The notes below the pieces were generated by a model, which was not told the origin of the DNA, did no database searches, and was given only the letters and a program-made list of their open reading frames with translations. Made by a program: the position numbers and the translations under genes. From contig OY755240.1 in NCBI GenBank assembly GCA_963576725.1, forward strand, positions 61,814,633 to 61,878,632: a stretch of 64,000 bases of DNA, given 5' to 3'. Numbering within the stretch: position 1 is the first letter of the stretch; every line of letters starts with the position of its first letter. The stretch comes from Azorinus chamasolen (taxonomy: Eukaryota > Mollusca > Bivalvia > Cardiida > Solecurtidae). Positions 36,285 through 46,724 of the stretch are shown here, one piece after another.

Positions 36285-36590
36285 TTTGGGTTGGGGGTTT
36301 TTGTTTACAGCGGGCTAAAGACTAAAAGCTGTCTCACATCACATACGAATGCATGTCATGAAACATTGGACACCAGCTCATGTACGTTTTCTTCCTATAA
36401 AGATACGCCTTGACATTATCATTAGTATCTCCTTGTTATTTGATGTATCTTGTGACGAAAATACATTCCAAAAACGCATCTACTCCGCCTCGGCAGAGAA
36501 CTACTCAGAAAGCATATTACCAAAATTGCCGACAGTAATTCCTCCCTAAATCAGAAAATCAAATAAAGTATAATTGCCTACTTTTATGAA
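36285..36590. other. Unassigned sequence with a 66-codon open frame
   Basis: A + strand frame at 36349-36549 starts MHVMKHWTPAHVRF. It has no recognisable domain and no good splice sites. It is not a repeat seen elsewhere in the window. Confidence 0.25.
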
Positions 36591-36593
36591 ATA

Positions 36594-36743
36594 TGGTAGC
36601 TTAATAAAGGTCGACAGTAATGCAGAAAGCTCCTTGGGGAGCTTAAATTCTGCATTTCGTTCGTCCTGCGTTAATCAAGCACCAGATTTCGAAGCCCCTG
36701 AATGTTTATTCATTTAGCGGTCTCGTGAAACAAGTTCAACTGT
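36594..36743 (+). mobile_element. D1 pogo-type MITE, left end lost
   Basis: ATGGTAGCTTAATAAAGGTC, AGAAAGCTCCTTGGGGAGCT, then CATTTAGCGGTCTCG and AAGTTCAACTG. Confidence 0.7.
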
Positions 36744-37061
36744 AGCTATATTGGATCTTTTACTCTATTTATTAAAACACGTATCACATTATTTATCTCA
36801 GTTATGAGATCTTGTTACTGTAGTGTTCGTTTTCAAATACAATGCAACAAATAACCGACACATTTGAAGAAAATGAGTTCTGCATTTTGTACGTCGTATT
36901 TTGAAAAAGACATGTTGAACGCATTTCGAATCACCGACATTGCATGATTTATTATTGTTATATATGCAAGAAACACATTTATTATCGCAGATATCACAAA
37001 GATAATAAGTTTCCAAACCTAGAAGATATTTTCAATGCAAACCTAAGATTAATAATAGTTA

Positions 37062-37479
37062 CAGTAGATCCTGTCTTAAGCGTCCATTCATTTATTGAAC
37101 ATAGAAGTCTTGAAAAGCAGGTGGTTGCTTAATGCAGGACAAAGGTAATACAGAAAGCTCCTATAGGAGCTTTCTGTATTACTTTTGACCTGCATTAAGC
37201 TACTACCAGCCATACAGACCCATAATTAGACAATTTTTTGATTTTGATGGCCGCTTAACCCATAAACTCATAGGCTATTTTTAGATGCAACCTCCTTGAA
37301 TAAATCTACCGAAAAGGAGCATTAACTAGAGAAAAAGGAAACTTTAGAATGTTGTACAGTGTAGTTTGAAACCATTGTGATAAATAGAGCATTTGTTCCT
37401 ATAGGAGCAAATGCTCTATTTATCACAATTGTTTCACAAAGTCGTCAATATGAGGGAATGGGTTAAGAAGGTTCTACTG
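37062..37479 (+). mobile_element. D2 pogo-type MITE split by an A-type MITE
   Basis: CAGTAGATCCTGTCTTAAGC to GAAGGTTCTACTG. The core is intact, with apex AGCTCCTATAGGAGCT. An A element sits in the right inverted repeat at its TTAA. Confidence 0.9.
37255..37466 (-). mobile_element. A-type TTAA MITE nested in a D2 MITE
   Basis: TTAACCCATAAACTCATAGG to ATGAGGGAATGGGTTAA with TTAA on both sides. Removing it and one TTAA restores CGCTTAAGAAGG of the D2 end. Confidence 0.92.
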
Positions 37480-37539
37480 TACAAGGCACGGACTGATAAA
37501 AAAACGTCATGAACACATGTCTCATGAGCTATGCAAATA

Positions 37540-37660
37540 GTGTATAGCCAGATCAGCCATAGCATCACTGAGAATTTGACAAACAGTGTAGATATTGTCC
37601 TTACTCCCTGTATGTAACACGTCGACTGAGCAGGGTCCACAGTGTTTGCAAAATCATGAC
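37540..37660. mobile_element. Decayed K-type hairpin
   Basis: TTGACAAACAGTGTAGATAT and GCAGGGTCCACAGTGTTTGC are the arms; the apex is replaced. Confidence 0.5.
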
Positions 37661-37754
37661 AACACAGCTTCTCTAGACCTTGACATTGCTCCTATTTCAA
37701 AGGAGTTTTATTCATCTGGGGCCGCTTACCCCATTGATTCTTAAATTGTATAAG

Positions 37755-38018
37755 TTAACCCTTTACACAATTAATACGCCTTTCTATGTCTTTGCAAACA
37801 GAGTAGACCCAGATCAGACGGCTCCTATAGGAGCCGTCTGATCTGGGTCAACTCTGTTTGCTTAAGAAATTTAGAAAAAAATATAGATAAGATTATGATT
37901 CTACAGTTTCTACTACGGCTAAAACTCCCCATGCCTATGTGCCATTATATAAATAAACCTAGTTAATATTCATGATGTCATTATTTAGTACATGCATATT
38001 CATGGAGTAAAGGGTTAA
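37755..38018 (+). mobile_element. B-type TTAA MITE, complete 264 bp
   Basis: TTAACCCTTTACACAATTAA to GGAGTAAAGGGTTAA. The hairpin is perfect, with apex GGCTCCTATAGGAGCC. Confidence 0.92.
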
Positions 38019-38094
38019 ACTAGTGCATGTTGACTTTTGTAACACAGGGGTTCATGCAAAGGAAAATATACACTGGTTGAAACCTCTTACGTTA

Positions 38095-38200
38095 GTTAGT
38101 TTAATAAACAGCATGGACCCTAATCAAAGGACTTCCGAGTGAGCCTTCTTATCTGGGTCTACACTATTTACCCATGTACAATGTTGGAGGATCAAGGGAG
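38095..38200. mobile_element. K-type hairpin, decayed
   Basis: AACAGCATGGACCCTAATCA and CTTATCTGGGTCTACACTAT. Confidence 0.5.
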
Positions 38201-38269
38201 TAAATGTGTTAAATGTTACATGCTATCCTGCATCATAAGTTTTGGCTAAGAGAATTACGTGTATAGCAG

Positions 38270-38662
38270 AGCAACAGATATACGTGCGTACTCAAATGCT
38301 AAACGTGTCAATTCTCCACCAAACCCTAAAGAGTGGTCACAACATAGGGTTTGGTGGAGAACTTAAAGAGTAGTCACAACATAGGGTTTGGTGGAGAAAT
38401 AAAGGAGTTATTCTTGAAAATGTTTTAATTTACATATCTTATCTGGGCCCTATGTATAATAGGCCTGTGTACTGTTTGGAAATTAACCTGTGTAGTAAGC
38501 AAAAATTCCTCATTCCTCCACCAAACCCTATGTTGTGACCACTCTTTGGAATCGTCTCTTCGAGACGATTCTAAAGAGTGGTTACAACATAGGGTTTGGT
38601 GGAGAAATAAATGAGTTATTATTGAAAATGTTTCAATGTACGCATCTCATCTGGACCTCTGC
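38270..38662 (+). mobile_element. F-type dimer, first unit rearranged
   Basis: The first unit (38270-38453) has a duplicated right arm, with CACAACATAGGGTTTGGTGG present twice. The second unit (38503-38662) is complete. The linker matches the 36.1-kb dimer. Confidence 0.85.
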
Positions 38663-38689
38663 TGACTTCGCCTGCTAAATGCGACCTGG

Positions 38690-38780
38690 CTGTCATTCAC
38701 AAACAGGTTAAATCGAGATGATACACTGTGCAATTTGGCGTCTCATTAGGATCCAAGCTCTTTGACACGTGGTCAGAATA
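38690..38780. mobile_element. C-type hairpin, decayed
   Basis: TTCACAAACAGGTTAAATCG and GGCGTCTCATTAGGATCCAA. Confidence 0.55.
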
Positions 38781-38834
38781 TTCTCAAAAGTTTCAGCGAA
38801 TCGAAATTCGAAAGTTCTAGTGGGCAACCCTTTT

Positions 38835-38985
38835 AACCCTTACAACGCTGAGTTTTCAAATGTTCTATTCTTAATTTCAAACAGGTCAAGCTTATGGTGA
38901 ATATTTACGGATTTTTCTAAAGAAAACTGTAACATGACAAACAATACATAATGGTTCCAGATGTTCTCTATAGTTCGTTTTCCGG
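38835..38985 (+). mobile_element. K-type left half
   Basis: TTAACCCTTACAACGCTGAG, AACAGGTCAAGCTTATGGTG and AACATGACAAACAATAC. Confidence 0.7.
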
Positions 38986-38989
38986 CTCA

Positions 38990-39366
38990 TTTTAACCATT
39001 TCCCCTGAAAACTTTAATTTCTTTTTAAACGGAATGTAAAAGACAAACAAAATCTTAAAAAGCATATCTCGAAAGTGTTTCGAAAGGTAGTTTTAGATAT
39101 ATTTTTTCTTGGTTGAAGAAGACACTCCCCTTGTACTTTTATCATTTTTGACTAAAAATTCCATAAAAGATGGTCGTTTTATTTAGCACAAACTTTTTCA
39201 CCTTTCAAATGACAGTGATGTGCCTATTCTTCAAATTAATAATGACTTTTTTTGAAGAAACAGGTTTTTTTGGTGACAAAAAATAATTTTGAACACGAAA
39301 AATGACAAAATATCAATTCAATTATTTTCACTGTAAATCTTGCTATTTTTACTATACCATTCGTGT
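38990..39366. other. Unassigned A/T-rich sequence
   Basis: Long T and A runs occur here. I see no gene and no repeat shared with other parts of the window. Confidence 0.4.
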
Positions 39367-39580
39367 TTAACCTTTAGTCTGCTATGGGCGGATGAGTGAA
39401 TATATATGCAAACAGTTTGGATCCAGATGAGACGCCGAGTAACTCGGCGTCTCATCAGGATCCAACATGTTTGACACACTGATTGCATTTTGGCAGACAA
39501 ATTGATTATAGCTTGATTTTTGAAAATATAGTAGGTTAGAAATTCTGTAAAAATAATTGTCTCAGCAGGCTAAAGGTTAA
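39367..39580. mobile_element. C-type TTAA MITE with CCTTTAGTCTGCT ends, complete
   Basis: TTAACCTTTAGTCTGCTATG and CAGCAGGCTAAAGGTTAA are inverted. The hairpin is perfect around GAGACGCCGAGTAACTCGGC. Confidence 0.9.
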
Positions 39581-39870
39581 TACAAGGAATAGATTGAATA
39601 ATATTGTTAGAAAGTAAAAAATTGAATATAAAATACTAGAACTAGATTCTGAGGCAATTTTACATAAATTTGCGGGTTTTTGCTTAATATTTTACATTTT
39701 AAAGAAACTTGAAGCTTTGTCAAACTGTAAACTAAACTGATGGTCTATATTCCACAAGGTATTTTGTATTTATTGACTGAAGACTACAAATGAACAAAAT
39801 TTCAGGAAAATTTAACAAAGAGAAAACAAAGCTCTAGAGAACGCCTGTTATTGTTATTAACCCTGACTGT
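39581..39870. other. Unassigned A/T-rich sequence
   Basis: No gene, known repeat or clear hairpin is seen between the C element and the next D element. Confidence 0.4.
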
Positions 39871-39871
39871 G

Positions 39872-40240
39872 CAGTAGAACCACTCTAATGCGACCACTTA
39901 ATGAATAAACATGGGTGTCTTTATAAGCAGGTGGTTGCTTAATGCAGGACAAAAGTAATACAGAAAGCTCCTCTAGGAGCTTTCTGCATTACTTTTGTCC
40001 TGCATAAAGCTACCACCTGCATCTAGCACCCTGACTGTATAAAACAAAAATGTCTGCTCAATTTTAGATCTGGTACAATTTCGACTACTTCCGGTTTTAT
40101 CAAGCTTTTGAGAAACTGTTGACTGAGTGTCAGACAGTTTGGATCCTGATTGAGACACCGAGTTATAACTCGGAATCTCATCTGGATTCAAAATGTGTAC
40201 AAATGTTAGTCAAACGGCGGACCAAGGGTTATGTCTCGGG
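39872..40240 (+). mobile_element. D1 MITE truncated by a C-type copy
   Basis: CAGTAGAACCACTCTAATGC and a complete D1 core (apex AGCTCCTCTAGGAGCT) run to about 40030. A C copy then replaces the right end (AATGTCTGCTCAATTTTAG, hairpin TGAGACACCGAGTTATAACT). Confidence 0.8.
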
Positions 40241-40307
40241 GTACTTCTCTGATCTCATTTTGTCTATCTAACTTCCACGTATATTTACACCACAACACGA
40301 TTTGATC

Positions 40308-40740
40308 TATTCCCTCATACTGACGCCTTCTGACGCCTTTCTAAATGTCACGTTTTTAAATAATTGTGATAGTTTAGTTTAGTTTTTTATTTAAGTATAT
40401 TTTATTTCCAAATAAACAGAAATGGGGTTCTTCCAAATTAGATAAAGCCCTTTCCCTACAGTGGATGTAATAATAAGGTACGTAGTAAAATGACAGTCAC
40501 GCTAAACAAAACATACATATATTAGAATGAGAGTGAGAGAGAAAGTGGGTGAGAGAAAGATAGAGAACTTGAGAGATGCTGAGAGTTATAGTGAGGGAGA
40601 GAGAGAGGGGGGTGCTCAGTCTAAAGGATAAAGTAAAAGAATAGAATAATGTGGGGGCATCTTCACACACATACTATCCCTTTCCCTCATAGGCTATGTT
40701 TCAAAAGGTGAGTTATACAGGGTCGTCAAAAGGCCTCAAT
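40308..40740 (+). mobile_element. A-type MITE interrupted by ~310 bp
   Basis: The left A part (CATACTGACGCCTTCTGACG) stops in the stem at about 40373. The right part resumes near 40684 (CCCTCATAGGCTATG). The insert begins GTTTAGTTTAGTTTTTTATT and holds a GA-rich microsatellite at 40518-40617. I do not recognise it. Confidence 0.6.
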
Positions 40741-40796
40741 TGAGCCAGTAACTACAGATCTTGTCAATGCACTCAGAACAACTATATAAATATAGA

Positions 40797-41445
40797 TTAG
40801 ATTATATAGCAATTGGATCTTTTCGACGTCTGTGTATAATGTTGAACTGCATCAAATAAGACACAATTTTGTTCATAAGACAGGACCTTATCACCAAAAA
40901 GCAGTAAATCAATATTTAATGGGTGTACAGTAAAACCTCTCTATAACGGCCACTTAATTGTGTTAATTACCTGGTATTTAGGGCAGGTGGCTGCTTAAAG
41001 CAAGGTGAAAGTAAAACAGAACGCTCCTATAGGAGCGTTCAGTTTTACTTTCACCTTGCTTTAAGCAGCCACCTGCCTTTAACACAAAATAAATGATATA
41101 ATTTAGTGGCCGTTGTGGAGAGGTTTTACTATAGTGCACTTGTTTCATGAAAGAGTTGTATTCGTTGAGGGGTATAAAGTCTGCATTTAAGGGAATAATG
41201 AGATGCATTCTCTGGGCTATCTTGACATGCGCAATATGGATCAAACCTAAGATGATTGTAGTGTAGATCTTCATTTAGATTACTACAGTTGTTCTTAATT
41301 CTGACATGCATGATTGATAAATATTTGTTAAGACTAAAATAAAAAAGACGGGGAATAATAGAACAGTCTGAAAATGACTTTACTTGTTGAGGATATATTT
41401 TTGATTTTTTTAGAAAAGCATTGTTGGATTGATACTTGTGCATAA
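40797..41445 (-). pseudogene. LINE ORF2 C-terminus, split by a D3 MITE
   Basis: On the minus strand the frame reads SIMHVRIKNNCSNLNEDLHY, then a zinc-knuckle-like CACQDSPENASHYSLKC and RIQLFHETSAL. Past the MITE at 40928-41131 it continues HPLNIDLLLFGDKVLSYEQ and ends at a stop at 40797-40799. A Cys-rich tail after reverse transcriptase is typical of Jockey/CR1-like LINEs. Upstream RT sequence has been lost. Confidence 0.75.
40928..41131 (+). mobile_element. D3 pogo-type MITE inside the LINE
   Basis: CAGTAAAACCTCTCTATAAC to GGAGAGGTTTTACT with TA duplicated. Removal rejoins the LINE frame as SALHPLN. Core apex CGCTCCTATAGGAGCG. Confidence 0.92.
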
Positions 41446-41710
41446 GTTACAGTCAGAAGATTATATTTATTTGATAGTAAAATGTATTAGCTTTCAATAG
41501 CCGAAAGAATTACGAAATTAGCATTTAAATTGCAAGAGTTACAGTCATATTTGTACTCGTGGTACACGGATGTCCGTTCTGCTATAGTTCGATTTTGACC
41601 CGTGAGCTGTGACCTTTAGGACCAGTCCACCCGCAGAGGCAAAACGCGTCACAAACCATATATTTGTTCCGGAGTTACCTGTGGTTATACAGACAAGTAA
41701 TAAGCATATA
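41446..41710. other. Unassigned sequence between LINE parts
   Basis: It holds no readable LINE frame. GGTACACGGATGTCCG and other short dyads occur. It may be decayed LINE or older host DNA. Confidence 0.3.
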
Positions 41711-41814
41711 CAGTAAAACCTCTCTATAACAGCCACTAAATTGTGTTAATTAGTTGGTATTTAGGACAGGTGACTGCTTAAAGCAAGGTGAAAGTAAAAC
41801 AGAACGCTCTTATG
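41711..41814 (+). mobile_element. D3 left half
   Basis: CAGTAAAACCTCTCTATAAC to AAGTAAAACAGAACGCTC, ending at the apex where another repeat begins. Confidence 0.85.
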
Positions 41815-42085
41815 TCCCTATGGTCAAAATTAGCCCCACCCCAGGGATGGGCATTTTTCAATGGAATCATATGTCGTGAAAACTTTGAAAATCTTCTCCT
41901 GAAACTGGGAGGTAACATTCTCAGTTTTCATATTTGGCACATAGCACCATATTCAGGTCCTCTACAAAAGTTATATAAATTATAGTCCTGGGGTCAAAAT
42001 TGACCCCGCCCCAGTGGTGGCCAGTTTTCTTTAGAAACATACAGTGATAACTTTGAATATCTTCTCCTGTGGTTGTCTGGTGAAC
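41815..42085 (+). repeat. Two ~170-bp tandem core units
   Basis: GGTCAAAATTAGCCCCACCC at about 41823 recurs as GGTCAAAATTGACCCCGCCC near 41993. Both are followed by TTTGAAAATCTTCTCCTG-like text. It looks like the core of another Helitron-like element lying inside the LINE. Confidence 0.65.
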
Positions 42086-42317
42086 GATATCAGTGCCATC
42101 ACGGCCCTCTTGTTCATAAATTGGAGTAGTATGTGCAATTTTCCAAGAGTCAGGAAGAAAAGTACCCTCACTGAGTGATCTATTAAATAGTATAGATAAA
42201 GGTAATGAAATTGCAGATGCACATCCTTTTAGCATTTTGTGAGTAATAAGGTCAGGCTCACATGCTTTGTTGGCAGGTAGTAATTTGATTAATTCTTTAG
42301 TCTCCTCATTTGATATA
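42085..42317 (-). pseudogene. LINE reverse transcriptase N-terminal part
   Basis: The minus strand encodes ISNEETKELIKLLPANKACE, then PDLITHKMLKGCASAISLPL and NRSLSEGTFLPDSWKIAH. This is the opening of the LINE RT domain (K-A-x-x-P-D and the P-x-x-W-K motif). It breaks off at 42085. Confidence 0.8.
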
Positions 42318-42520
42318 CAGTAAAACCTCTCTTAACCGGAATTCTAGTAGAGAAGAATTTAGATATTTTAGGCAGGTGACTGCTTAATGGAGGGTAGAAG
42401 TCATGCAGAAAGCTCCTCTAGGAGCTTTCTGCATGACTTCCACCCTGCATTAAGCTGTCACCTGTCCCCAAGACCGATATTTATACTAAATTTAATGTCC
42501 GTTTAGGAGAGGTTTTACTG
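42318..42520 (+). mobile_element. D4 pogo-type MITE inside the LINE
   Basis: CAGTAAAACCTCTCTTAACC to GGAGAGGTTTTACTG, TA-flanked. Excision restores the frame reading LLEITISNEETK. Apex AGCTCCTCTAGGAGCT. Confidence 0.93.
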
Positions 42521-42522
42521 TA

Positions 42523-43645
42523 GTGATTTCGAGTAATTTATTGTGAGTCTTAAAAAATACTGTAAGGAAGCTGGGCATTAGTTTCGTCAATTCGTGAGAT
42601 TGATGCATAGTAGTCATTGAGGCAATTAGCCTTTTCTACATCAGTGGTAAAAATTTGAATGTGATTATCATCCTCATTAGAAGAACATGAAGGTGGTATG
42701 CATGATGAATCAGAGCTGTTTTCAAAGTGACGAATTATTTTCCAAAAACCTTTTTTTGTCATTAGATTCGAGATTAGTACGATTAATTTCAAGTGAATTA
42801 TAAAAACGTTCCTATGCATGTTTTTTTTAAAGATTAACTTTATTTCGAAGATTTTTAAATTTTAACCAGTCTTGGGGTTTGCCCGATTTTTCACAGTTGC
42901 CCTAAAGCGATCTCGTTTCCTGGATACTTTTTTTAATTTCATTGTCATACCAGGGTTGGTCGTCAGGTCTTATAGAAGCTTTTTTGGTGATATGCAGTTG
43001 CTAATCAGTTCTATAAACTTTTCAGTAAATATACTGCATATATCATGTACTGAATACTCATTCAAAATTGACCAGTCATTCATATTCCGTCTGTTGTTTA
43101 AAAGCTCAAAGTCAGCTCTTTTATAATTCCAGACAATTCTTTCAAAACTGTGGTTTAATTCATAAGGAAAATGGTATAGATATATAAGTTGCGGGCTGGT
43201 TGCTAATTTCATTTGGAATATGGAGTACATCAGCACCGAAAAGTTCTATATCCTGTTAAAACATTAGGATCTAAAATGGCTTGTTTTCTCGCAGGTTTAA
43301 ATGTAATATTCTGCATGGAATAGTTTTTCAAGTTATGAAATGTTGAATTCAAAAGATCTTCATTTAAGTCGCCAAATACTATCACTTTTCCTGAAATCTC
43401 AAAAGATTTTTCCAGATTTCTGTCCAAATTTTCAAAACAATTGGTGTCTGTAAAAACAATTTGGGGCTGTAATACGCCTAAAAGGTATGGTTCTGATTTT
43501 GTTTTAATCTTAACCCAAATTGACTCTGTGCAATATACCTCAAGTTCTTCCATTCTGGAATGCGAAATATTTTCGTTAAGGTACACCATTATTCCTCCAC
43601 CATGATTATTTCAGTCCTTTCGATATGGACTGTCAAACTTGGAGC
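42523..43645 (-). pseudogene. LINE ORF2: endonuclease C-part and linker
   Basis: On the minus strand: NNHGGGIMVYLNENI, then WVKIKTKSEPYLLGV and KVIVFGDLNEDLLNS, motifs of an APE-type endonuclease (the GDLN box). RIVWNYKRADFELLNNRRN, KKGFWKIIRHFE and EKANCLNDYYASIS follow from the endonuclease-RT linker. A stop, frameshifts and a one-base T insertion near 42555 inactivate it. It continues into 42085-42317. Confidence 0.85.
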
Positions 43646-43649
43646 TAAG

Positions 43650-43797
43650 CTCCATAGGAGCAAATGCTCTGTTTATCCCAATGGTTTCAAAACTGCACAA
43701 GTCTATGTTTTCCTTTTCTCTAGTAAATGCTCCTTTCCGGTAGATTTATTCAAAGACGTTGGCTCTAATAATAGCCTATGAGGGAATGGGTTGAATG
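43650..43797 (+). mobile_element. A-type right half
   Basis: TAAGCTCCATAGGAGCAAAT, ATGGTTTCAAAACTGC and CTATGAGGGAATGGGTT. It abuts the LINE 5' break. Confidence 0.8.
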
Positions 43798-43802
43798 CGA
43801 GT

Positions 43803-44040
43803 TAGTCCCTGTTCTGCGTTTATTCCAATTTTCAATACCTACTGAGTATTCGTGGACAGAATAGTTATAATGAAATATGGAAGGTGGAACATTGTAGACA
43901 TTTTAGAAAGTAAAGAAACCGACCTATCCAATTCCACGAGCAAGCGGAGCAGGTCCTGATCAGACGGCTCCTCTAGGGGCCGTCTGATATGGGTCTACTC
44001 TGTTTGCAAAGGTCACAATGTGTCTGCATCAGGTAAAATG
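43803..44040 (+). mobile_element. B2-type MITE
   Basis: GTCCCTGTTCTGCGTTTATT, shoulder ATGAAATATGGAAGGTGGAA, and a hairpin with apex GGCTCCTCTAGGGGCC. Confidence 0.82.
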
Positions 44041-44168
44041 TTTAACCCATTACCTCATTGGCTATTCTTAGACCCAACCACTTTGAATAAATATACCGAT
44101 AAGGAGCATTTACTAGAGAAAAGGAAAATGTTAGAATTGTGTACAGTTGTAATTTTGAAACCATTATG
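44041..44168 (-). mobile_element. A-type left half
   Basis: TTAACCCATTACCTCATTGG to TTTTGAAACCATTATGAAAT, stopping in the stem where the tandem block starts. Confidence 0.75.
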
Positions 44169-44812
44169 AAATGCATTCTTCTAAACAGCACTGTATGGAA
44201 CCGTCTGATCTGGGTCTACTCTGTTTGCATGGGTGCTAAAACTCGTATATATATGGAAAATGGTTAAGTATTGTTCTTTACGGAATGACATTGAGCAATA
44301 CATCTTCCCAAATATCATTACACCAACGGACTGACAAATGGACATGACAGATAAACATATTTCAGCACAATTGATTCCGTTGTCTTAAGTCAGCCGAATA
44401 TTGGGGTTATCTTTGCAAGCATTTTTGGTCAATATTAGACGCTAAATGCAAGTAACTCGATATCTCATGAGGATACACAGTGTTGAACACTTTGATTTAC
44501 GTGTTTGTAAAGTAATGGAAGATCTTCCGCTCCGTAATCGGAATAAGAAACGTTTTATAATATCGGAATCTTTGTTTAGTATGTTAAAGATTGATGGCAG
44601 ATTGACTTGCGATCTGATTCAATGTTTTTCTCTTCAAAGAGTGCAGCCAGATTTCTAAACATGTTCAATCCTGTTGGGGCATCATCATAATGTTTTACCC
44701 GAACAAGACACGTTGTACGTATTTGCAAAATAGACACAGATCAGGCAGTTCGTATAGGAGTTGTCTGATCTGGGTCTACTTTGTTCACAAAGACGTTTAA
44801 AACCCATATCCT

Positions 44813-45028
44813 AATATTGACGCCTTTTGACGCCTCTGTAAAAGTCACTTTCTAAAACCATTGTGATAAATAAAGCATTTGCTCCTATAGGAGCAAATAC
44901 TCTATTTATCACAATGGTTTCATCACTACACAATTCTAAAAAAAAATCCTTTCGTCTAGTAAATGCTCATTTTCGGTAGATTTATTCAAAGAGATTGGAT
45001 CTTAAAATAGCCTATGAGGTAATGGGTT
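44813..45028 (+). mobile_element. A-type MITE in tandem copy 1
   Basis: AACCCATATCCTAATATTGA to CTATGAGGTAATGGGTTAA, hairpin apex GCTCCTATAGGAGC. Confidence 0.85.
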
Positions 45029-45696
45029 AAATCTGTATCTATAAAGTAAATGGAAATGCATTCTTCTCAACATCACTATATAGGAACTGTCTGATCTGGG
45101 TCTACCCTGTTTGCACGGACGTTAAAAGTCGTATATATACAGAAAAGGGTTAAGTACTGTTCCTTACGGAAATACATTGAGCAATGCATCTTCCCAAATG
45201 TCATTAAACCAACGGACTGACAAATGGACATGACAGATAGACATATTTCAGCACAATTGATTCCGTTGTCTTAAGTCAGCCGAATATTGGGGTTATCTTT
45301 GCAAACATTTTTTGGTCAATATTAGACGCTAAATTCAAGTAACTCGATATCTCATGAGGATACACAGTGTTGAACTCTTTGATTTACGTGTTTGGAAAGA
45401 AATGGAAGATCTTCCGCTCCGTAATCGGAATAAGAAACGTTTTATAATATCGGAATCTTTGTTTAGTATGTTAAAGAATGATGGCAGATTGTCTTGCGAT
45501 CTGATTCAACGTTTTTCTCTTTCTCTTCAAAGAGTGCAGCCAGATTTCCAAACATGTTCAATCCTGGTGGGACATCATGATAATGTTTTACCCGAACAAG
45601 ACACGTTGTACGTGTTTGCAACATAGACACAGATCAGGCAGCTCGTATAGGAGTTGTCTGATCTGGGTCTACTTTGTTCACAAATGCGTTTAAAAC

Positions 45697-45919
45697 CCAT
45701 TCCCTAATATTGACGCCTTTTGACGCCTCTGTAAAAGTCACTTTCTAAAACCATTGTGATAAATAGAGCATTTGCTCCTATAGGAGCAAATACTATATTT
45801 ATCACAATGGTTTCATCACGACACAATTCTAAAAATTTCCTTTCATCTAGTAAATGCTCCTTTCCGGTAGATTTATTCAAAGAGATTGGATCTAAAATAG
45901 CCTATGAGGTAATAGGTTA
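45697..45919 (+). mobile_element. A-type MITE in tandem copy 2
   Basis: AACCCATTCCCTAATATTGA to CTATGAGGTAATAGGTTAA. It is duplicated with its host unit rather than inserted independently. Confidence 0.85.
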
Positions 45920-46164
45920 AAGCTGTATCTATGAAGTAAATGGTAAAGTATCCTTCTCAACATCACTATATAGGAACTGTCTGATCTGGGTCTACCCTGT
46001 TTGCAAGGACGTTAAAAGTCGTATATATATGCAGAAAAGGGTTAAGTATTGTTCCTTACGGAAAGACATTGAGCAATGCATCTTCCCAAATGTCATTACA
46101 CCAACGGACTGACAAATGGACATGACAGATAAACATACTTCAGCACTATATTGATTCCGTTGCC

Positions 46165-46387
46165 TTAACCCATTCCCTCATAGGCTATGTTTTAGACCCA
46201 ACCTTTTTGAACCGAAAAGTAGCATTTTACTTAAGGAAATGAAATTCTTTGATTTGTGTAGTTTCGAAACCATTGTGATAAAAAGAGCATTTGCTGATGT
46301 GGAGGAAATGCTCCATTCATCACGATGGTTTCAAAACGTGACTTTTAGAGATGCATCAAAAGGCGTCCATATGAGGGAATGAGTTAA
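46165..46387 (-). mobile_element. A-type MITE inserted at TTAA in tandem copy 3
   Basis: TTAACCCATTCCCTCATAGG to ATGAGGGAATGAGTTAA. Copies 1 and 2 keep the empty TTAA site (44385-44388, 45271-45274). Confidence 0.93.
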
Positions 46388-46724
46388 GTCAACCGAGTAA
46401 TAGGATTATCTTTGCAAATATGTCGGGTCAAAAATTAGACGCTAAATTGAAGTAGCTCGATGCCTTATGAGGATACAAAGTGTTTGTCACTTTGATGTAC
46501 GTGTTTAGAAAGGAGAGGAAGAAATTCTGCTCCGTAATCGGAATAAGAAACGTTTTATAATACCGGAATCTTTGTTTAGTATGCTAAAGATTGATGGCAG
46601 ATTGTCTTGCCATCTAATTCAATGTTTTCTCTTTCTGTTCAAAGAGAGCTGCCAGATTTTCAAACATTTTGATTCCTGGTGGGACATCATGATAACACTT
46701 TATCCGATAGAGACACGTTTTGCG

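Noticed and set aside
36349..36549. 66-codon + frame
   Set aside because: No domain, splice support or repeat context; reported only as unassigned sequence.
40518..40617. GA-rich stretch as a promoter element
   Set aside because: It is a simple microsatellite inside an insertion in an A MITE with no gene beside it.
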